Assembly (NCBI RefSeq): GCF_007990935.1
Contig: NZ_BJXJ01000006.1
Location: forward strand, 1 to 64,000
DNA from: Vibrio sagamiensis NBRC 104589
GTDB taxonomy: Bacteria; Pseudomonadota; Gammaproteobacteria; Enterobacterales; Vibrionaceae
Direction: 5' to 3'
Length of the DNA: 64,000 nucleotides
Shown piece by piece: positions 11,326 to 21,959 of the stretch. Both the position numbers and the translations under genes were made by a program. Numbering within the stretch: position 1 is the stretch's first letter; each line of letters opens with the position of its first letter. Under the pieces are notes generated by a model. It saw only the letters and a program-made list of their open reading frames with translations. It had not been told where the DNA came from and ran no database searches.

Positions 11326-11781
11326 TTTTTTCTCCTATGTACTCACTGAGTGAAAAGCAATAAATAGATTGTGTTCATGGATTAATTATGTATAGAGAAT
11401 AAAAAAGATCAAAGTAATTTTAATAATTAATTATTTTTTTTATTATTTTTCCAAGTTTGATAATTTTTGTCGTTAATTTTTAACAATTAATAATGCTATA
11501 TAACCCTGTGTATACCCTTGGTTGCACTTTTATTGTTATAAATATTAATAAAATGTGTAATTATTTTATTAATTGTCGTGGTCTTATTTTTTGTTGTTAA
11601 TTAAATCCGTAAAAATTGGTTTAATGAGATTAATATGAGGAAGCTATTTTGAGCTCAATTAAATAAAATCACTCTGAATCAAGTGTTTTGATGTTATTCA
11701 GAAGGAAAGGAACAGTTAAATATATAACGGTGACTAAGCGTGAATAGGCCTGAGTTAAACGCTCTTAAGCCTCAAATAATA
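11326..11781. other. Very AT-rich gene-free stretch
   Basis: About 456 bases, with long A/T runs particularly at 11400-11640. I see no open frame with a ribosome binding site, no tRNA and no repeat element. It probably contains the promoter of the 57-residue protein at its left end; AT-rich DNA of this kind is a typical H-NS target (inference). Confidence 0.4.
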
Positions 11782-11806
11782 ATGGCGGAATGTAAGCTCC
11801 GCCATT
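11782..11806 (-). terminator. Terminator of qmcA-nfeD
   Basis: ATGGCGGA (11782-11789) and TCCGCCAT (11798-11805); on the minus strand the stem is followed by TATTATTT. It lies just beyond the nfeD stop codon. Confidence 0.8.
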
Positions 11807-11812
11807 AGTTAT

Positions 11813-12274
11813 TTAACGTGAAACTGGCTTGATTTTGAGAATAATACCTTCAACATCCATGATTTCTACTCGAGTTCCAGCAGGTAAGTTATGTTCAGAC
11901 TCTGCTGACCAAGTGGTATCTCCCACTCTTAATCTGTTCATTCCAACAGTAAAATCTTGATCAAGAGTGATGATGTTTCCAATTAACTGTTTATGTTTTT
12001 GATTGAGAGTTCTGTTTTTATCGCTTTGGTGATCTTTCGCTTTTTGGCTGCGCCACCAAACCCATGTTGTCACGAGACTGAATGCAGCGAAGGAAAACCA
12101 CTGCATTTGCCAGCTCATCGGTAAAGCGTAAAGAATGCCTCCAACAAGTAGCGCAGAAATACCAAGCCAAAGAAAATAGCCTGCGGTACCAATCAATTCA
12201 ACACAGAGAAGAGCTAAACCGATAGCTATCCAATGCCAAAAAGTGATGCTGTCTAAGAGGGCGAATAAGTCCAT
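11813..12274 (-). CDS. NfeD family membrane protein (YbbJ-like)
   Basis: 153 residues from the ATG at 12274; a TTG two codons upstream is an alternative start. Two or three membrane spans occupy about residues 10-75 (FWHWIAIGLALLCVEL onward), followed by a C-terminal OB-fold (about 90-150, QLIGNIITLDQDFTVGMNRLRVGD...). NfeD proteins partner with SPFH/stomatin proteins in membrane microdomains. The gene starts 9 nt after qmcA, so the two are co-transcribed, matching the E. coli ybbK-ybbJ pair. Confidence 0.9.
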   Translation of the reverse strand: MDLFALLDSITFWHWIAIGLALLCVELIGTAGYFLWLGISALLVGGILYALPMSWQMQWFSFAAFSLVTTWVWWRSQKAKDHQSDKNRTLNQKHKQLIGNIITLDQDFTVGMNRLRVGDTTWSAESEHNLPAGTRVEIMDVEGIILKIKPVSR

Positions 12275-12283
12275 AAGCAATTT

Positions 12284-13198
12284 CTACTCTTTGCTTTGTT
12301 TAAACATCTCGGCAATCCCTGCTACTGAACCCATAAGACCGGTGGCCTCGAGTGGTAGCATCACGATCTTACCATTCTCTGCTTGACCTATACTCTTTAG
12401 TGCTTCGGTATAGCCTTGAGCAATAAAGTAGTTCACTGCTTTGACATCGCCTTGTGCGATAGCTTCAGATACCATATGGGTTGCTTTTGCTTCAGCTTGG
12501 GCTGAACGCTCACGAGCTTCTGCTTTCAAGATCTCGGATTGCTTTTCACCTTCAGCTTTTAAGATCTCTGACTGCTTTTGGCCTTCAGCACGTAAGATTT
12601 CTGCTTGTCTTACCCCTTCCGCCTCAAGGATTTCTGCACGTTTGTTTCGTTCGGCCTTCATTTGGGCATTCATCGCAGCGGTTAGGTCAGCGGGTGGCTG
12701 AACATCTTTTATTTCGATACGAGTGACCTTCACACCCCAAGGATTCGTTGCTTGGTCGACAATAGAAAGTAATTTAGTGTTAATCATATCGCGCTGACTC
12801 AGCATCTCATCCAGTTCCATAGAACCTAAGACGGTACGAATATTTGTGAGCGTTAAGTTTCGGATAGCATTTTCAAGGTCATTGACCTCGTAGGCAGCTT
12901 TGGCTGCATCAACAACTTGCACAAAGCCAACTGCGTCAATAACAACGTTCGCATTATCTTTCGAAATCACCTCTTGAGCAGGAATATCGAGTACACGCTC
13001 CATCATGTTGACTTTTTGACCAATGCGATCAACAAATGGAACAATAAAGTTTAAGCCAGGTGGTAAGGTTTGTGTATAGCGTCCAAAACGTTCAACTGTC
13101 CAATTGTTACCTTGTGGTACAGTCTTAACCCCCGATGCTATGATAAAAATAGCAAGTGCGACGAAAATACCAATGGTAATTAATGAATCAACTGGCAT
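12284..13198 (-). CDS. qmcA: SPFH/stomatin family membrane protease modulator
   Basis: 304 residues. An N-terminal membrane anchor (about 5-22) precedes an SPFH/band-7 domain (about 25-200) and a coiled-coil with near-repeats of [12 protein letters not shown] (about 195-240). The family scaffolds membrane microdomains and the E. coli homologue QmcA (YbbK) is linked to FtsH-dependent quality control. AGAGG lies 6 nt before the ATG. First gene of the pair with nfeD. Confidence 0.92.
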   Translation of the reverse strand: MPVDSLITIGIFVALAIFIIASGVKTVPQGNNWTVERFGRYTQTLPPGLNFIVPFVDRIGQKVNMMERVLDIPAQEVISKDNANVVIDAVGFVQVVDAAKAAYEVNDLENAIRNLTLTNIRTVLGSMELDEMLSQRDMINTKLLSIVDQATNPWGVKVTRIEIKDVQPPADLTAAMNAQMKAERNKRAEILEAEGVRQAEILRAEGQKQSEILKAEGEKQSEILKAEARERSAQAEAKATHMVSEAIAQGDVKAVNYFIAQGYTEALKSIGQAENGKIVMLPLEATGLMGSVAGIAEMFKQSKE

Positions 13199-13346
13199 TG
13201 GGAACCTCTTTTAAATTTATATTATTGTTAACTCATTCTCTCCTATTTATGCTTTTAAAACAATAAGTAGGAGAGAAATTTGTGAATGCATACCATGTAT
13301 AATGTTAATAATATGTTTGGAGTTAGGAAGCCTTGAGGTATACGAT

Positions 13347-13378
13347 AGAGAGAAGCTTGGTCAGTACCAAGTCTCTCT
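13347..13378. other. Hairpin between qmcA and cnoX
   Basis: AGAGAGA (13347-13353), bulge AG, CTTGGT (13356-13361), loop CAGT, ACCAAG (13366-13371), TCTCTCT (13372-13378): 13 base pairs. It lies 40 nt beyond the cnoX stop codon on the minus strand but lacks a good U run, so it could be a processed 3' end rather than a simple terminator. Confidence 0.6.
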
Positions 13379-13418
13379 TGATATTATGAGGGTTTGATAG
13401 CACTAAAGTTCAAAGAGT

Positions 13419-14273
13419 TTAGTATAAAATGGAGTAAAGCTGTCGACGGTATTGGCTGGCTAGGGCACTTCCTTGGCCAAGGGCACTTAAAATATCCATA
13501 AAGGTCTTTTTCACTTCTCCATCACGTGCACCTAAATCAACTTTCAGTATGTTCCATAGCAGTGCCAGTGCTTCTTCATCTCTTCCTACTTGGTTATATT
13601 GAATAGCAAGATCACATGCAAGTTCTTGGTTATCGGGCGCTTCTGATAACGCTTGCTCCAAACGCTGCAGCTCAGGGCTATCAACGGCTTGTAGGTGGAG
13701 TTCTAATTTAGCTATCAGGCCTTTATAGTAATTATCTTGGTATTCGAGTGGTATGCTTCCAAGCATTGCCTGTGCTCGTTCGAATTGCTTGGTTTCTAGC
13801 AGGCAATCGGCAATTAAGAGCTTTACTTCTCCACGGTTCTGCCAACCCTCAGATAGACTTTCTAATACCGTTAAAGCTTGGGTGTGTTCACCACTTTGCA
13901 GCAGGGTGTTTGCTTGCTTGAAAGACATCTCATCTTGGCTAGGTAAATGTTTTTGCAGCATTGAAGATATGGCTTCGATTGTTTGAGGACCTCCCATACC
14001 GTCAACTGCTTGGCCATTGGTAAATAGCGCAATAGTGGGAAGAACCTGTACGCCAAATTGTGAAGCGATAGCGGGTTGTTGTTCGCAGTTAAGTAAAGCG
14101 AGAGTGAATGCACCGTTATATTGCTGGGTGAGCATTTGTAATTCGGGGATAAGCTGTGCGCTTTCCGGCTGAGCACTAGCCCAAAAATGAATCAGGACAG
14201 GGGTATTCATTGACCCTTCAAGTGTTTCGCGGAAGTTTTGCTCTGTTAACTCAACGATAAAAGGGGATTGCAT
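13419..14273 (-). CDS. cnoX: Chaperedoxin CnoX (YbbN), thioredoxin fold plus TPR
   Basis: 284 residues from the ATG at 14273 (MQSPFIVELTEQNF), the length of E. coli YbbN; AAGGAA lies upstream, and the frame beyond it is a non-homologous extension. Residues about 5-110 are a thioredoxin fold; 120-284 are TPR-like helices ending YRRQLYSILY. In E. coli the protein is a holdase that hands clients to GroEL and DnaK and protects against bleach. The redox motif position reads SAQPES: no cysteine is left there, while the downstream cysteine in LLNCEQ is kept. Downstream gene on the same strand is an SDR, as with ybbO in E. coli. Confidence 0.92.
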   Translation of the reverse strand: MQSPFIVELTEQNFRETLEGSMNTPVLIHFWASAQPESAQLIPELQMLTQQYNGAFTLALLNCEQQPAIASQFGVQVLPTIALFTNGQAVDGMGGPQTIEAISSMLQKHLPSQDEMSFKQANTLLQSGEHTQALTVLESLSEGWQNRGEVKLLIADCLLETKQFERAQAMLGSIPLEYQDNYYKGLIAKLELHLQAVDSPELQRLEQALSEAPDNQELACDLAIQYNQVGRDEEALALLWNILKVDLGARDGEVKKTFMDILSALGQGSALASQYRRQLYSILY

Positions 14274-14383
14274 CAAAGTTTCCTTGCTGGTTTTTGGGAT
14301 TCTATCTAAATAAGTGGCGTTAAAAAGATAAAAATTCAAGTGTAGAATTTAGCTATGCTTTTATTCTGTGATATAACCCGGCA

Positions 14384-15211
14384 TCATGCTGCTTGATATA
14401 AAATTTTGTCTAACCATCGAGTAGGTAGGCAACGTTTTAGAATAGCAAATAGTTTGGTTGGCGTTGTAACTCGATATCTAATTTTTGGTCTTTCGTTAGT
14501 CAAAGCATGTAAAACAGGAGCGATACAGGCTTCTGCTGGTAAGACAAACTGATTCTTAGACGTTTCTTGGTGGAGGCGAGCCTTCTGTTCAAGATAAGCC
14601 TCATAATGCGGGCTATTTTCCATATTTATCCATTGCTCAAAAGCGATCAGAGCGTTGGCTCTGAATTTTGTTTCAATAGGCCCAGGTTCTATTAATGATA
14701 CTTTGATATTAGTGTCCATTAACTCTAAGCGTAAAGTGTCTGTCCAGCCCTCTAGAGCAAATTTAGATGCATTATAGGCACCACGATATTTCATCGCCGC
14801 AAAACCAAGTACAGAGCTATTTTGAATGATCCGTCCCTCACCTTGGGAACGCATGTGCGGTAAAAGTTCTGTTACAAGTTGATGCCAACCAAAGAAGTTG
14901 GTCTGAAATTGTGCTTGTAGAGCTTCGGTCGATAAATCTTCTAAAGCACCAGGTTGACCATAGGCACCATTGTTAAAAATAGCATAGAGTTGCCCCTGAG
15001 AGAGTTCTAAAGCTTTCTCAACACCATTAGAAATACTTCTTGAGTCATTAAGGTCAAGCTGAATACATTGAAGCCCTTCTTGTTTAAGGCGCTCGACATC
15101 ATGTTTTTTTCGACACGAAGCAATGACTTGAAAGCCTTTTTTTTGTAAGGCATGAGCACAAACATATCCAATGCCCGATGAGCAGCCAGTAATTAAAATG
15201 GATCTTTTCAT
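14384..15211 (-). CDS. Short-chain dehydrogenase/reductase (YbbO-like)
   Basis: 275 residues from the ATG at 15211; a TTG at 15235 would add eight residues without a ribosome binding site. The Rossmann fold shows ITGCSSGIG at the N-terminus, NNGAYG, the catalytic Ser in NSSVLG and the YNASK active site. The C-terminal region after 185 is of the classical SDR type with a hydrophobic end. Position beside cnoX matches ybbO, an NADP-dependent aldehyde reductase in E. coli; substrate here is not known. Confidence 0.85.
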   Translation of the reverse strand: MKRSILITGCSSGIGYVCAHALQKKGFQVIASCRKKHDVERLKQEGLQCIQLDLNDSRSISNGVEKALELSQGQLYAIFNNGAYGQPGALEDLSTEALQAQFQTNFFGWHQLVTELLPHMRSQGEGRIIQNSSVLGFAAMKYRGAYNASKFALEGWTDTLRLELMDTNIKVSLIEPGPIETKFRANALIAFEQWINMENSPHYEAYLEQKARLHQETSKNQFVLPAEACIAPVLHALTNERPKIRYRVTTPTKLFAILKRCLPTRWLDKILYQAA

Positions 15212-15357
15212 ATCTGGTTTTAGGTTTCCTTTCAAAACAATGAGCAGCTTTTTTATAAAGACGAACAGTTGAATTTAACTTTGGTCATAGACAAGTCATT
15301 ACTGATATTTGCAAAGTTGAAATGCTCTTATCACTTCACGGTAATCACTATCATTTC

Positions 15358-16272
15358 TCATATTCTATTGTGAAGCAAGTGCTTGAGTGCAGGTTCTACA
15401 TGAGAATAACTGAATTTAAAACCTAATTCTGTCAGTTTCTTGGGCTTCGCTCTAAGGCTGTCAAATAAGAGACAAGATGATTCTCCCATTGCTATTTTCA
15501 TAACCCATTTCGGGGTGTAGAGGAAGTGAGGTCTTTTAAGGGTTTTAGCAAGTGCTCGGCTAAATTTTCGGTTACTTACAGGGTGAGGGGCACAGAGGTT
15601 GAATTCTCCATGTGCATGTGATGTATCGAGTAGGTATATGATAGCTCGGACCATATCAAGGATGTGTATCCAAGGAATATATTGGTTGCCACTGCCAATT
15701 GGACCACCTAGTCCGAGTTTATACGGCAACAACATTTTGACTAGAGCTCCTCCTTGTTGGCCAAGCACGACCCCAGTTCTTAAAATACAAACTCGAGTTT
15801 GGTTGGATGCTGCTCGTTTGGCAATCTGCTCCCACTTTTCACAAATGTTGTGTGTGAAGGCGTTGCTGTGCACATGCAAACACTCGTCAAAAGGGTGAGA
15901 CTGCTGGTCTCCATAATAACCTACGGCTGAGCCGCTGATAAAAACGGAAGGTGGCTCTGTACTGGCATGGATTAAATTGACGATGTGCTCTGTAATCTTC
16001 CAACGGCTTTGACAAATCAACTCCTTTTGTTGTTTATTCCAGCGTTTATCGGCAATGGGTTCTCCTGCGAGATTTATAACGGCATCGACATGATTAAGGT
16101 CCTGAAGAGAATTAAGGTTATCTAGGTATTCAATATTGCCGACGTCTGTATGCTGTAGTTTTTGTTTGGCTCTATCTGGATTGCGAGTAAGTAATATAAC
16201 TTGATGAGTTGTCAGTAGCTTTAACAGCTCTGAACCAATAAAACCTGTCCCGCCAGTCAGAAGTATTTTCAT
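15358..16272 (-). CDS. TIGR01777 family NAD(P)-binding epimerase (YfcH-like)
   Basis: 304 residues. The N-terminal nucleotide-binding motif is LLTGGTGFIGSEL, followed by DAVINLAGEPIADKRW, a signature of the TIGR01777 extended-SDR group, and SGSAVGYYGD at the active site with the Tyr-Tyr pair. A DUF1731 C-terminal domain covers about 255-300. Function is unsettled; related to YfcH and to the SulA-type cell division inhibitor annotation, which is not reliable. It appears to be transcribed on its own. Confidence 0.87.
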   Translation of the reverse strand: MKILLTGGTGFIGSELLKLLTTHQVILLTRNPDRAKQKLQHTDVGNIEYLDNLNSLQDLNHVDAVINLAGEPIADKRWNKQQKELICQSRWKITEHIVNLIHASTEPPSVFISGSAVGYYGDQQSHPFDECLHVHSNAFTHNICEKWEQIAKRAASNQTRVCILRTGVVLGQQGGALVKMLLPYKLGLGGPIGSGNQYIPWIHILDMVRAIIYLLDTSHAHGEFNLCAPHPVSNRKFSRALAKTLKRPHFLYTPKWVMKIAMGESSCLLFDSLRAKPKKLTELGFKFSYSHVEPALKHLLHNRI

Positions 16273-16647
16273 GTTTGCTCTTTTATTGAAATTCTACCCG
16301 AATATTATAGACGTTTAAAATGGATAGTGATCAGTTCAAAGGATTACACATTTAAATTAATTAATATATTTTTTTGAATTTTATTAAATTTTTTTCTGTA
16401 AAAAAAAGCCTCTCCTTGATTAGTCTACAACTTCAAGCAAGAAAAAGTGTTTATCATAGAGTCTTAAAGTTATTTTGGCTTAGGAAATATACATAAAACC
16501 TGAGTGTTTTAAGGCTATCTTAATATGTAGAATAAATGTGACTTTACCGCCACTTAAATGGTAAATTTGTAAAGTCACTGTGTTGCATATTTATATTCTG
16601 AAGTTTATCATTTTTAAACTGAACTTAAATTACTAAGGATTTTTTAT
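16273..16647 (+). other. Gap upstream of the zinc-ribbon gene
   Basis: 375 bases, AT-rich at 16360-16400, without a gene. The notable element is the inverted repeat at 16538-16578. The promoter of the zinc-ribbon gene must lie in the right half; I could not choose a -10 with confidence. Confidence 0.4.
16538..16578 (+). repeat. Perfect 10-bp inverted repeat with a competing inner pairing
   Basis: GTGACTTTAC (16538-16547) and GTAAAGTCAC (16569-16578). Inside it, TTTACC (16543-16548) can instead pair with GGTAAA (16560-16565), so two exclusive folds exist. It ends 69 nt before the zinc-ribbon start codon. No U run follows. Confidence 0.65.
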
Positions 16648-16857
16648 ATGCCACTCATTGCTTGTCCAGTGTGTGAGAAACAAATTTCTAAACGTGCTCA
16701 TACTTGTCCAGGATGTGGTGAGCCAGATCCACTTAATCATCTTGCAAAGTCTAAATTGCTCTCTTTTATTTTTTGGAGCATCGTATTATTTTGTTTGGGA
16801 TATATATCTTGGTTTTATTTAGTGCCAATGATTGTGGAGGCGTTGAGGAATCATTAG
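16648..16857 (+). CDS. Small zinc-ribbon membrane protein
   Basis: 69 residues. The N-terminus has a rubredoxin-like zinc ribbon with CPVC (6-9) and CPGC (20-23), then a short linker and one membrane span (about 37-60, LSFIFWSIVLFCLGYISWFYL). AAGGA lies 9 nt before the ATG. Small proteins with this layout are common in Vibrio and other gammaproteobacteria but have no assigned function. It lies alone, convergent with toxS. Confidence 0.75.
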   Translation: MPLIACPVCEKQISKRAHTCPGCGEPDPLNHLAKSKLLSFIFWSIVLFCLGYISWFYLVPMIVEALRNH

Positions 16858-16986
16858 ACTTTCTGCTGTGATAGCAAGTTTCTAGCTATGTTTAGCATGT
16901 GGTGTTTGTGTTTACTCTGTAAGGGAATTAACCAGGTCTTTTTACGACTATCTTTTACTTGTCAAAGACTTACTTTGAGATGATAG

Positions 16987-17013
16987 GCGAAAGGAAGAGA
17001 AGTTTCCTTTCGC
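16987..17013 (-). terminator. Hairpin at the end of toxRS
   Basis: GCGAAAGGAA (16987-16996) and TTCCTTTCGC (17004-17013), a perfect 10-bp stem 21 nt after the toxS stop. On the minus strand no U run follows, so it is a weak intrinsic terminator or a 3' stabiliser. Confidence 0.6.
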
Positions 17014-17034
17014 AAATGTATGTTCCGATGCCGA

Positions 17035-17550
17035 TTAATTCCGGAATAAAACCGAAGATCCGTGGCTCAAGCTTGTCAGCAATAATGTTTTTTCGTTAAC
17101 GACATCAATACGACGACTTTGCTCAGCATCAAGTTTGAAAATCTGAGTGATGAGTCGTAGTTGCTCCTCGGTAAAATCTTGTGACTGAGAGGCTGATATA
17201 TCTTTAAACTCTGAAGGTGAAACAAGTAAGTAATCATCACTCACTTCCCAATTGCCTTTTTCAGATATATTAATGGTTGACTCTTCATTAGAACCTTGTG
17301 CAAAAAGCTTAATGTTAGCTACGCGTAAGTACTCACCATTGGGTAGATACTTTACATTGGAATCAACATTTACCCTTCTTAATGGACCAACAGTATCATC
17401 TGGGAGTTCTTCATTTATTAAGGTGACCATCGTAGATTGCCACTCACTGGAAGTCAGAACTTGTTCGACTTTAAAGTCACTTCCCCAGTAAAGCCAACTA
17501 CTGAAAACTGAGGAGACGGCTAACATGGCACAAGCAATTTTCATCTTCAT
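17035..17550 (-). CDS. toxS: Transmembrane regulatory protein ToxS
   Basis: 171 residues, the usual ToxS length. One N-terminal membrane span (about 4-22) places the rest in the periplasm, where ToxS binds and stabilises the periplasmic domain of ToxR and helps it sense bile and membrane conditions. The gene starts one nucleotide after the toxR stop codon, with its AAGGAA ribosome site inside toxR, so the two are translated as a unit. Confidence 0.93.
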   Translation of the reverse strand: MKMKIACAMLAVSSVFSSWLYWGSDFKVEQVLTSSEWQSTMVTLINEELPDDTVGPLRRVNVDSNVKYLPNGEYLRVANIKLFAQGSNEESTINISEKGNWEVSDDYLLVSPSEFKDISASQSQDFTEEQLRLITQIFKLDAEQSRRIDVVNEKTLLLTSLSHGSSVLFRN

Positions 17551-17551
17551 G

Positions 17552-18427
17552 TTATGTTCCTTTCTTACAAATATCAGTTGGGTCGTTTCGATCTGCGAAG
17601 ATGCGAAGAGTCACATTCTCGAACGAATAATCTACATCGTGAATATAATTCAGGATCAATTGGTTACTCTGTTCGCCAGTTGCAATGACTTTAAGAGGTA
17701 ATGATTCATCAGCATGGTATTCTACATAACGTTGGACACATTGTTCAATAGAAGGCAACCATTGGGTCAATTGTGGGTGATTGACCGGCGTCATAACAGG
17801 GACATTATTGAATACAGCGACTTGACGGAATTGAGATTCGGCGGGGTTTGTGAACAGAAAAACACATATAGGTAATAATAACGCAAGCACAATCAATAAT
17901 CGTGATGGCCAGTTGGACGTTTTCTGTATTACTTCTTGATTGCATTCCGGCACTAAAGTGTCAGATTCTTCCTCAACATTTGGTGGTGTGTCAGTAATCT
18001 CATTAATGGGTGATTCTTCACATAGCAATGCCTTTTCTTTTTGAACTATTTCAGCCTCATTCGACACATCTGCCATGAAAGGGTTAAGTCGCTCAACAGA
18101 ACAAATCAGTTGATACCCTCGCTTGGGAACAGTTTTTACAAATTGTGGTGACTTTGTGGAGTCTTTCAGCAACTTTCGTAATGTTGAAATTGCCTGTGTT
18201 AAGCTTGAATCATCTACTTCAAAGCCTTGTTCTCGCCATACAAACTCATGCAGTTCACCTCGAGTCAGAACTTGATTCGGCCTTTCTGTCAACATTAGGA
18301 GAATGCGACTTTCATTACTGCCTAATCGGATCAGTTCATTGTTACTCTGTTGATCAGTGAGTGAATTACTATTTGGGTCAAAGACGAATCTCTGAGCTAG
18401 CAGAAATTTGGTGCCAATGTTTGTCAT
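17552..18427 (-). CDS. toxR: Membrane-bound transcriptional activator ToxR
   Basis: 291 residues. An OmpR/PhoB-type winged helix lies at the N-terminus (about 8-110, with LTRGELHEFVW, SSLTQAISTLRKLL and TVPKRGYQL), followed by a variable acidic tether (115-172), one membrane span (about 176-193) and a periplasmic domain. The two periplasmic cysteines that form the redox-sensitive disulfide in Vibrio cholerae ToxR are present as C230 and C287. ToxR controls porin genes and, in pathogens, virulence genes. The gene is divergent from htpG, the arrangement known in vibrios where the two promoters overlap. Confidence 0.95.
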   Translation of the reverse strand: MTNIGTKFLLAQRFVFDPNSNSLTDQQSNNELIRLGSNESRILLMLTERPNQVLTRGELHEFVWREQGFEVDDSSLTQAISTLRKLLKDSTKSPQFVKTVPKRGYQLICSVERLNPFMADVSNEAEIVQKEKALLCEESPINEITDTPPNVEEESDTLVPECNQEVIQKTSNWPSRLLIVLALLLPICVFLFTNPAESQFRQVAVFNNVPVMTPVNHPQLTQWLPSIEQCVQRYVEYHADESLPLKVIATGEQSNQLILNYIHDVDYSFENVTLRIFADRNDPTDICKKGT

Positions 18428-18580
18428 TTAGTTCTTCTTAGGTGGATATGTTTGAAAATACGTTGGTTTAAACGGTGTAGTTCGAGGACTACAAACCGAT
18501 GCCTAGTATTTTTTAGATGATTTTAGCCCATAAGGATAATTAAATTTTTCTAAAAAAACACTGATTTTAGCAATATTGAC

Positions 18581-18608
18581 CTTGAATTTACATTTGTCAG
18601 CCACATGT
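18581..18608 (+). promoter_or_regulatory. Sigma-32-like heat-shock promoter of htpG
   Basis: CTTGAAT (18581-18587) and CCACATGT (18601-18608) separated by 13 bases, close to the heat-shock consensus CTTGAAA / CCCCATNT. It lies 88 nt before the htpG start codon in the shared toxR-htpG gap. Confidence 0.65.
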
Positions 18609-18696
18609 TAATGAAATCACAGTCGTGCCTTTTCGATTGGCAATAGCTAAGGCTTTCTCATAAAAGTCTGTTTAATTTAGATATTATGGAGCAAAC

Positions 18697-20598
18697 ATGA
18701 GCGAAACCGTATCTCAAAACAAAGAAACTCGTGGATTTCAATCTGAAGTCAAACAATTACTTCATTTAATGATCCACTCCCTTTATTCAAATAAAGAGAT
18801 CTTTTTGCGCGAGTTGATATCGAACGCATCGGATGCATCAGATAAGTTACGTTTCCAAGCGCTTTCAAACTCGGAGCTATATCAAGGTGATGCAGATTTA
18901 GGCGTGAAGCTATCTTTTGATACTGAAGCAAGTACGTTAACTGTATCTGATAATGGTATTGGTATGAGCCGTGAAGATGTAGTTGAACACCTTGGTACAA
19001 TTGCAAAATCAGGTACTGCAGAATTTTTCTCTAACCTTTCTGATGAACAGAGCAAAGATTCTCAACTGATTGGTCAGTTTGGAGTTGGCTTCTATTCTGC
19101 GTTTATTGTTGCAGATGCTGTTACTGTTCGTACTCGAGCTGCTGGATTGTCATCTGATGAAGCCGTCCAGTGGTATTCTTCAGGTGAAGGTGACTACACC
19201 ATCGAGAACATCAATAAAGAAAGTCGTGGTACAGATATCATTCTTCACATGCGCGAAGAAGGAAAAGAGTTCTTAAACGAATGGCGTTTGCGTGAAGTGA
19301 TCAGTAAGTATTCTGACCACATTGGTATCCCAGTTTCCATTCAAACGGCCATTCGTGATGAAGAAGGCAAAGAAACAGGTGAGAAAAAATGGGAACAAAT
19401 AAATAAAGCACAAGCGCTTTGGACACGAAATAAATCGGATATCTCAGAAGAAGAATACCAAGAGTTCTACAAGCACGTTTCCCACGACTTTGCTGATCCA
19501 TTAACTTGGAGCCATAATCGAGTTGAAGGTAAGAATGATTACACGAGCTTACTTTATATTCCAGCTAAGGCACCTTGGGATATGATGAATCGTGATCACA
19601 AGTCAGGCCTAAAATTGTATGTACAACGTGTCTTTATCATGGATGATGCAGAGCAATTCATGCCGTCGTACCTTCGCTTTGTCCGCGGTTTGATAGATTC
19701 AAACGACTTACCATTGAATGTTTCGCGTGAAATATTACAAGATAATAAAGTTACTCAGTCATTACGTAACGCTTGTACTAAGCGTGTACTGACTATGCTG
19801 GAGCGTATGGCTAAGAATGATGAAGAAAAATATCAATCATTCTGGAAAGAATTTGGTCTTGTCTTGAAGGAAGGTCCTGCTGAAGACATGGCCAATAAAG
19901 AAAAAATTGCTAGTCTACTACGCTTTGCATCAACAGAGTTGGACTCTGCGGAGCAAGCAGTGAGTCTTGCTTCCTATGTTGAGCGTATGAAGGAAGGTCA
20001 AGATAAGATCTATTACTTGACAGCTGATAGCTATGCTGCAGCTAAAAACAGCCCTCATCTTGAGCAATTCAAAGCCAAAGGGATAGAAGTTCTTCTAATG
20101 TTTGATCGCATTGACGAGTGGTTGATGAACTATCTCACTGAGTTCGATGGTAAGTCATTCCAATCTATTACCAAAGCAGGTTTGGATCTGAGCCAATTTG
20201 ATGACGAAACAGCAAAAGAAAAACAAAAAGAAACAGAAGAAGAGTTTAAGTCTGTTGTTGAACGCACGAAAGCTTACTTGGGCGATCGAGTTAAAGAAGT
20301 TCGTACTACCTTTAAATTAGCGACCACACCTGCGGTGGTTGTGACTGATGATTTTGAAATGGGTACACAGATGGCGAAGCTCTTGGAGGCTGCGGGACAA
20401 GCTGCTCCTGAAGTCAAGTATATCTTTGAAATTAACCCTGAACATGCCTTAGTTAAACGCATGGCAGACGAAGCCGATGAAGAGACGTTTGGTCGTTGGG
20501 TTGAAGTATTACTGGGTCAAGCAATGCTGGCAGAGCGTGGCTCTATTGAAGATTCATCTCAGTTTGTTGGTGCCATTAATCAGCTTTTAACTCAATAG
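18697..20598 (+). CDS. htpG: Molecular chaperone HtpG (Hsp90)
   Basis: 633 residues, normal length. The N-terminal GHKL ATPase carries the Hsp90 signature ([32 protein letters not shown]), followed by the middle client-binding domain with the catalytic Arg region (NVSREILQ) and a C-terminal dimerisation domain. ATP-dependent cytosolic chaperone induced by heat; the sigma-32-like promoter upstream fits. Divergent from toxR and closed by a strong terminator. Confidence 0.97.
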   Translation: MSETVSQNKETRGFQSEVKQLLHLMIHSLYSNKEIFLRELISNASDASDKLRFQALSNSELYQGDADLGVKLSFDTEASTLTVSDNGIGMSREDVVEHLGTIAKSGTAEFFSNLSDEQSKDSQLIGQFGVGFYSAFIVADAVTVRTRAAGLSSDEAVQWYSSGEGDYTIENINKESRGTDIILHMREEGKEFLNEWRLREVISKYSDHIGIPVSIQTAIRDEEGKETGEKKWEQINKAQALWTRNKSDISEEEYQEFYKHVSHDFADPLTWSHNRVEGKNDYTSLLYIPAKAPWDMMNRDHKSGLKLYVQRVFIMDDAEQFMPSYLRFVRGLIDSNDLPLNVSREILQDNKVTQSLRNACTKRVLTMLERMAKNDEEKYQSFWKEFGLVLKEGPAEDMANKEKIASLLRFASTELDSAEQAVSLASYVERMKEGQDKIYYLTADSYAAAKNSPHLEQFKAKGIEVLLMFDRIDEWLMNYLTEFDGKSFQSITKAGLDLSQFDDETAKEKQKETEEEFKSVVERTKAYLGDRVKEVRTTFKLATTPAVVVTDDFEMGTQMAKLLEAAGQAAPEVKYIFEINPEHALVKRMADEADEETFGRWVEVLLGQAMLAERGSIEDSSQFVGAINQLLTQ

Positions 20599-20613
20599 CA
20601 CTAATCTATTAAC

Positions 20614-20639
20614 AAGCTCGCAATTATGCGAGCTTTTTA
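20614..20639 (+). terminator. Terminator of htpG
   Basis: AAGCTCGCA (20614-20622), loop ATTA, TGCGAGCTT (20627-20635), followed by TTTTAT. Confidence 0.9.
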
Positions 20640-21608
<969 letters not shown>

Positions 21609-21638
21609 TTTGTTGATGATATAAGTTTTTATAATATC

Positions 21639-21663
21639 AAGCGGCCAACGGGTCGCTTTTTTT
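21639..21663 (+). terminator. Terminator of adk
   Basis: AAGCGGCC (21639-21646), loop AACG, GGTCGCTT (21651-21658) with one G-U pair, then a T run. The remaining 296 bases to hemH contain the palindrome CCGTAT-GT-ATACGG near 21925 and no gene. Confidence 0.87.
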
Positions 21664-21959
21664 ATATCTTCGAATCGTTGCTGCGCCTGATAGCTAAGTT
21701 CACCTCGCTGAACGCAGCATCTTGAGGTTACTTGTGCATAAAGAAATTAAGCTTGTAAGAAATCGAGCATTTCGCCGCTATTTGATATAATTGAAGTGAC
21801 AAAAAAATCAATTAAACCAATGGTAATATTGAACAGCTCAAAAACACCGTATCGTCCAACATTGTACCTTGAAGTTATCTGGGTAATAAGTTGGCTTTTT
21901 AGATGAACTATTTGTGAGCATTACCGTATGTATACGGCCGTTTACCGTTCTGAGGAATT

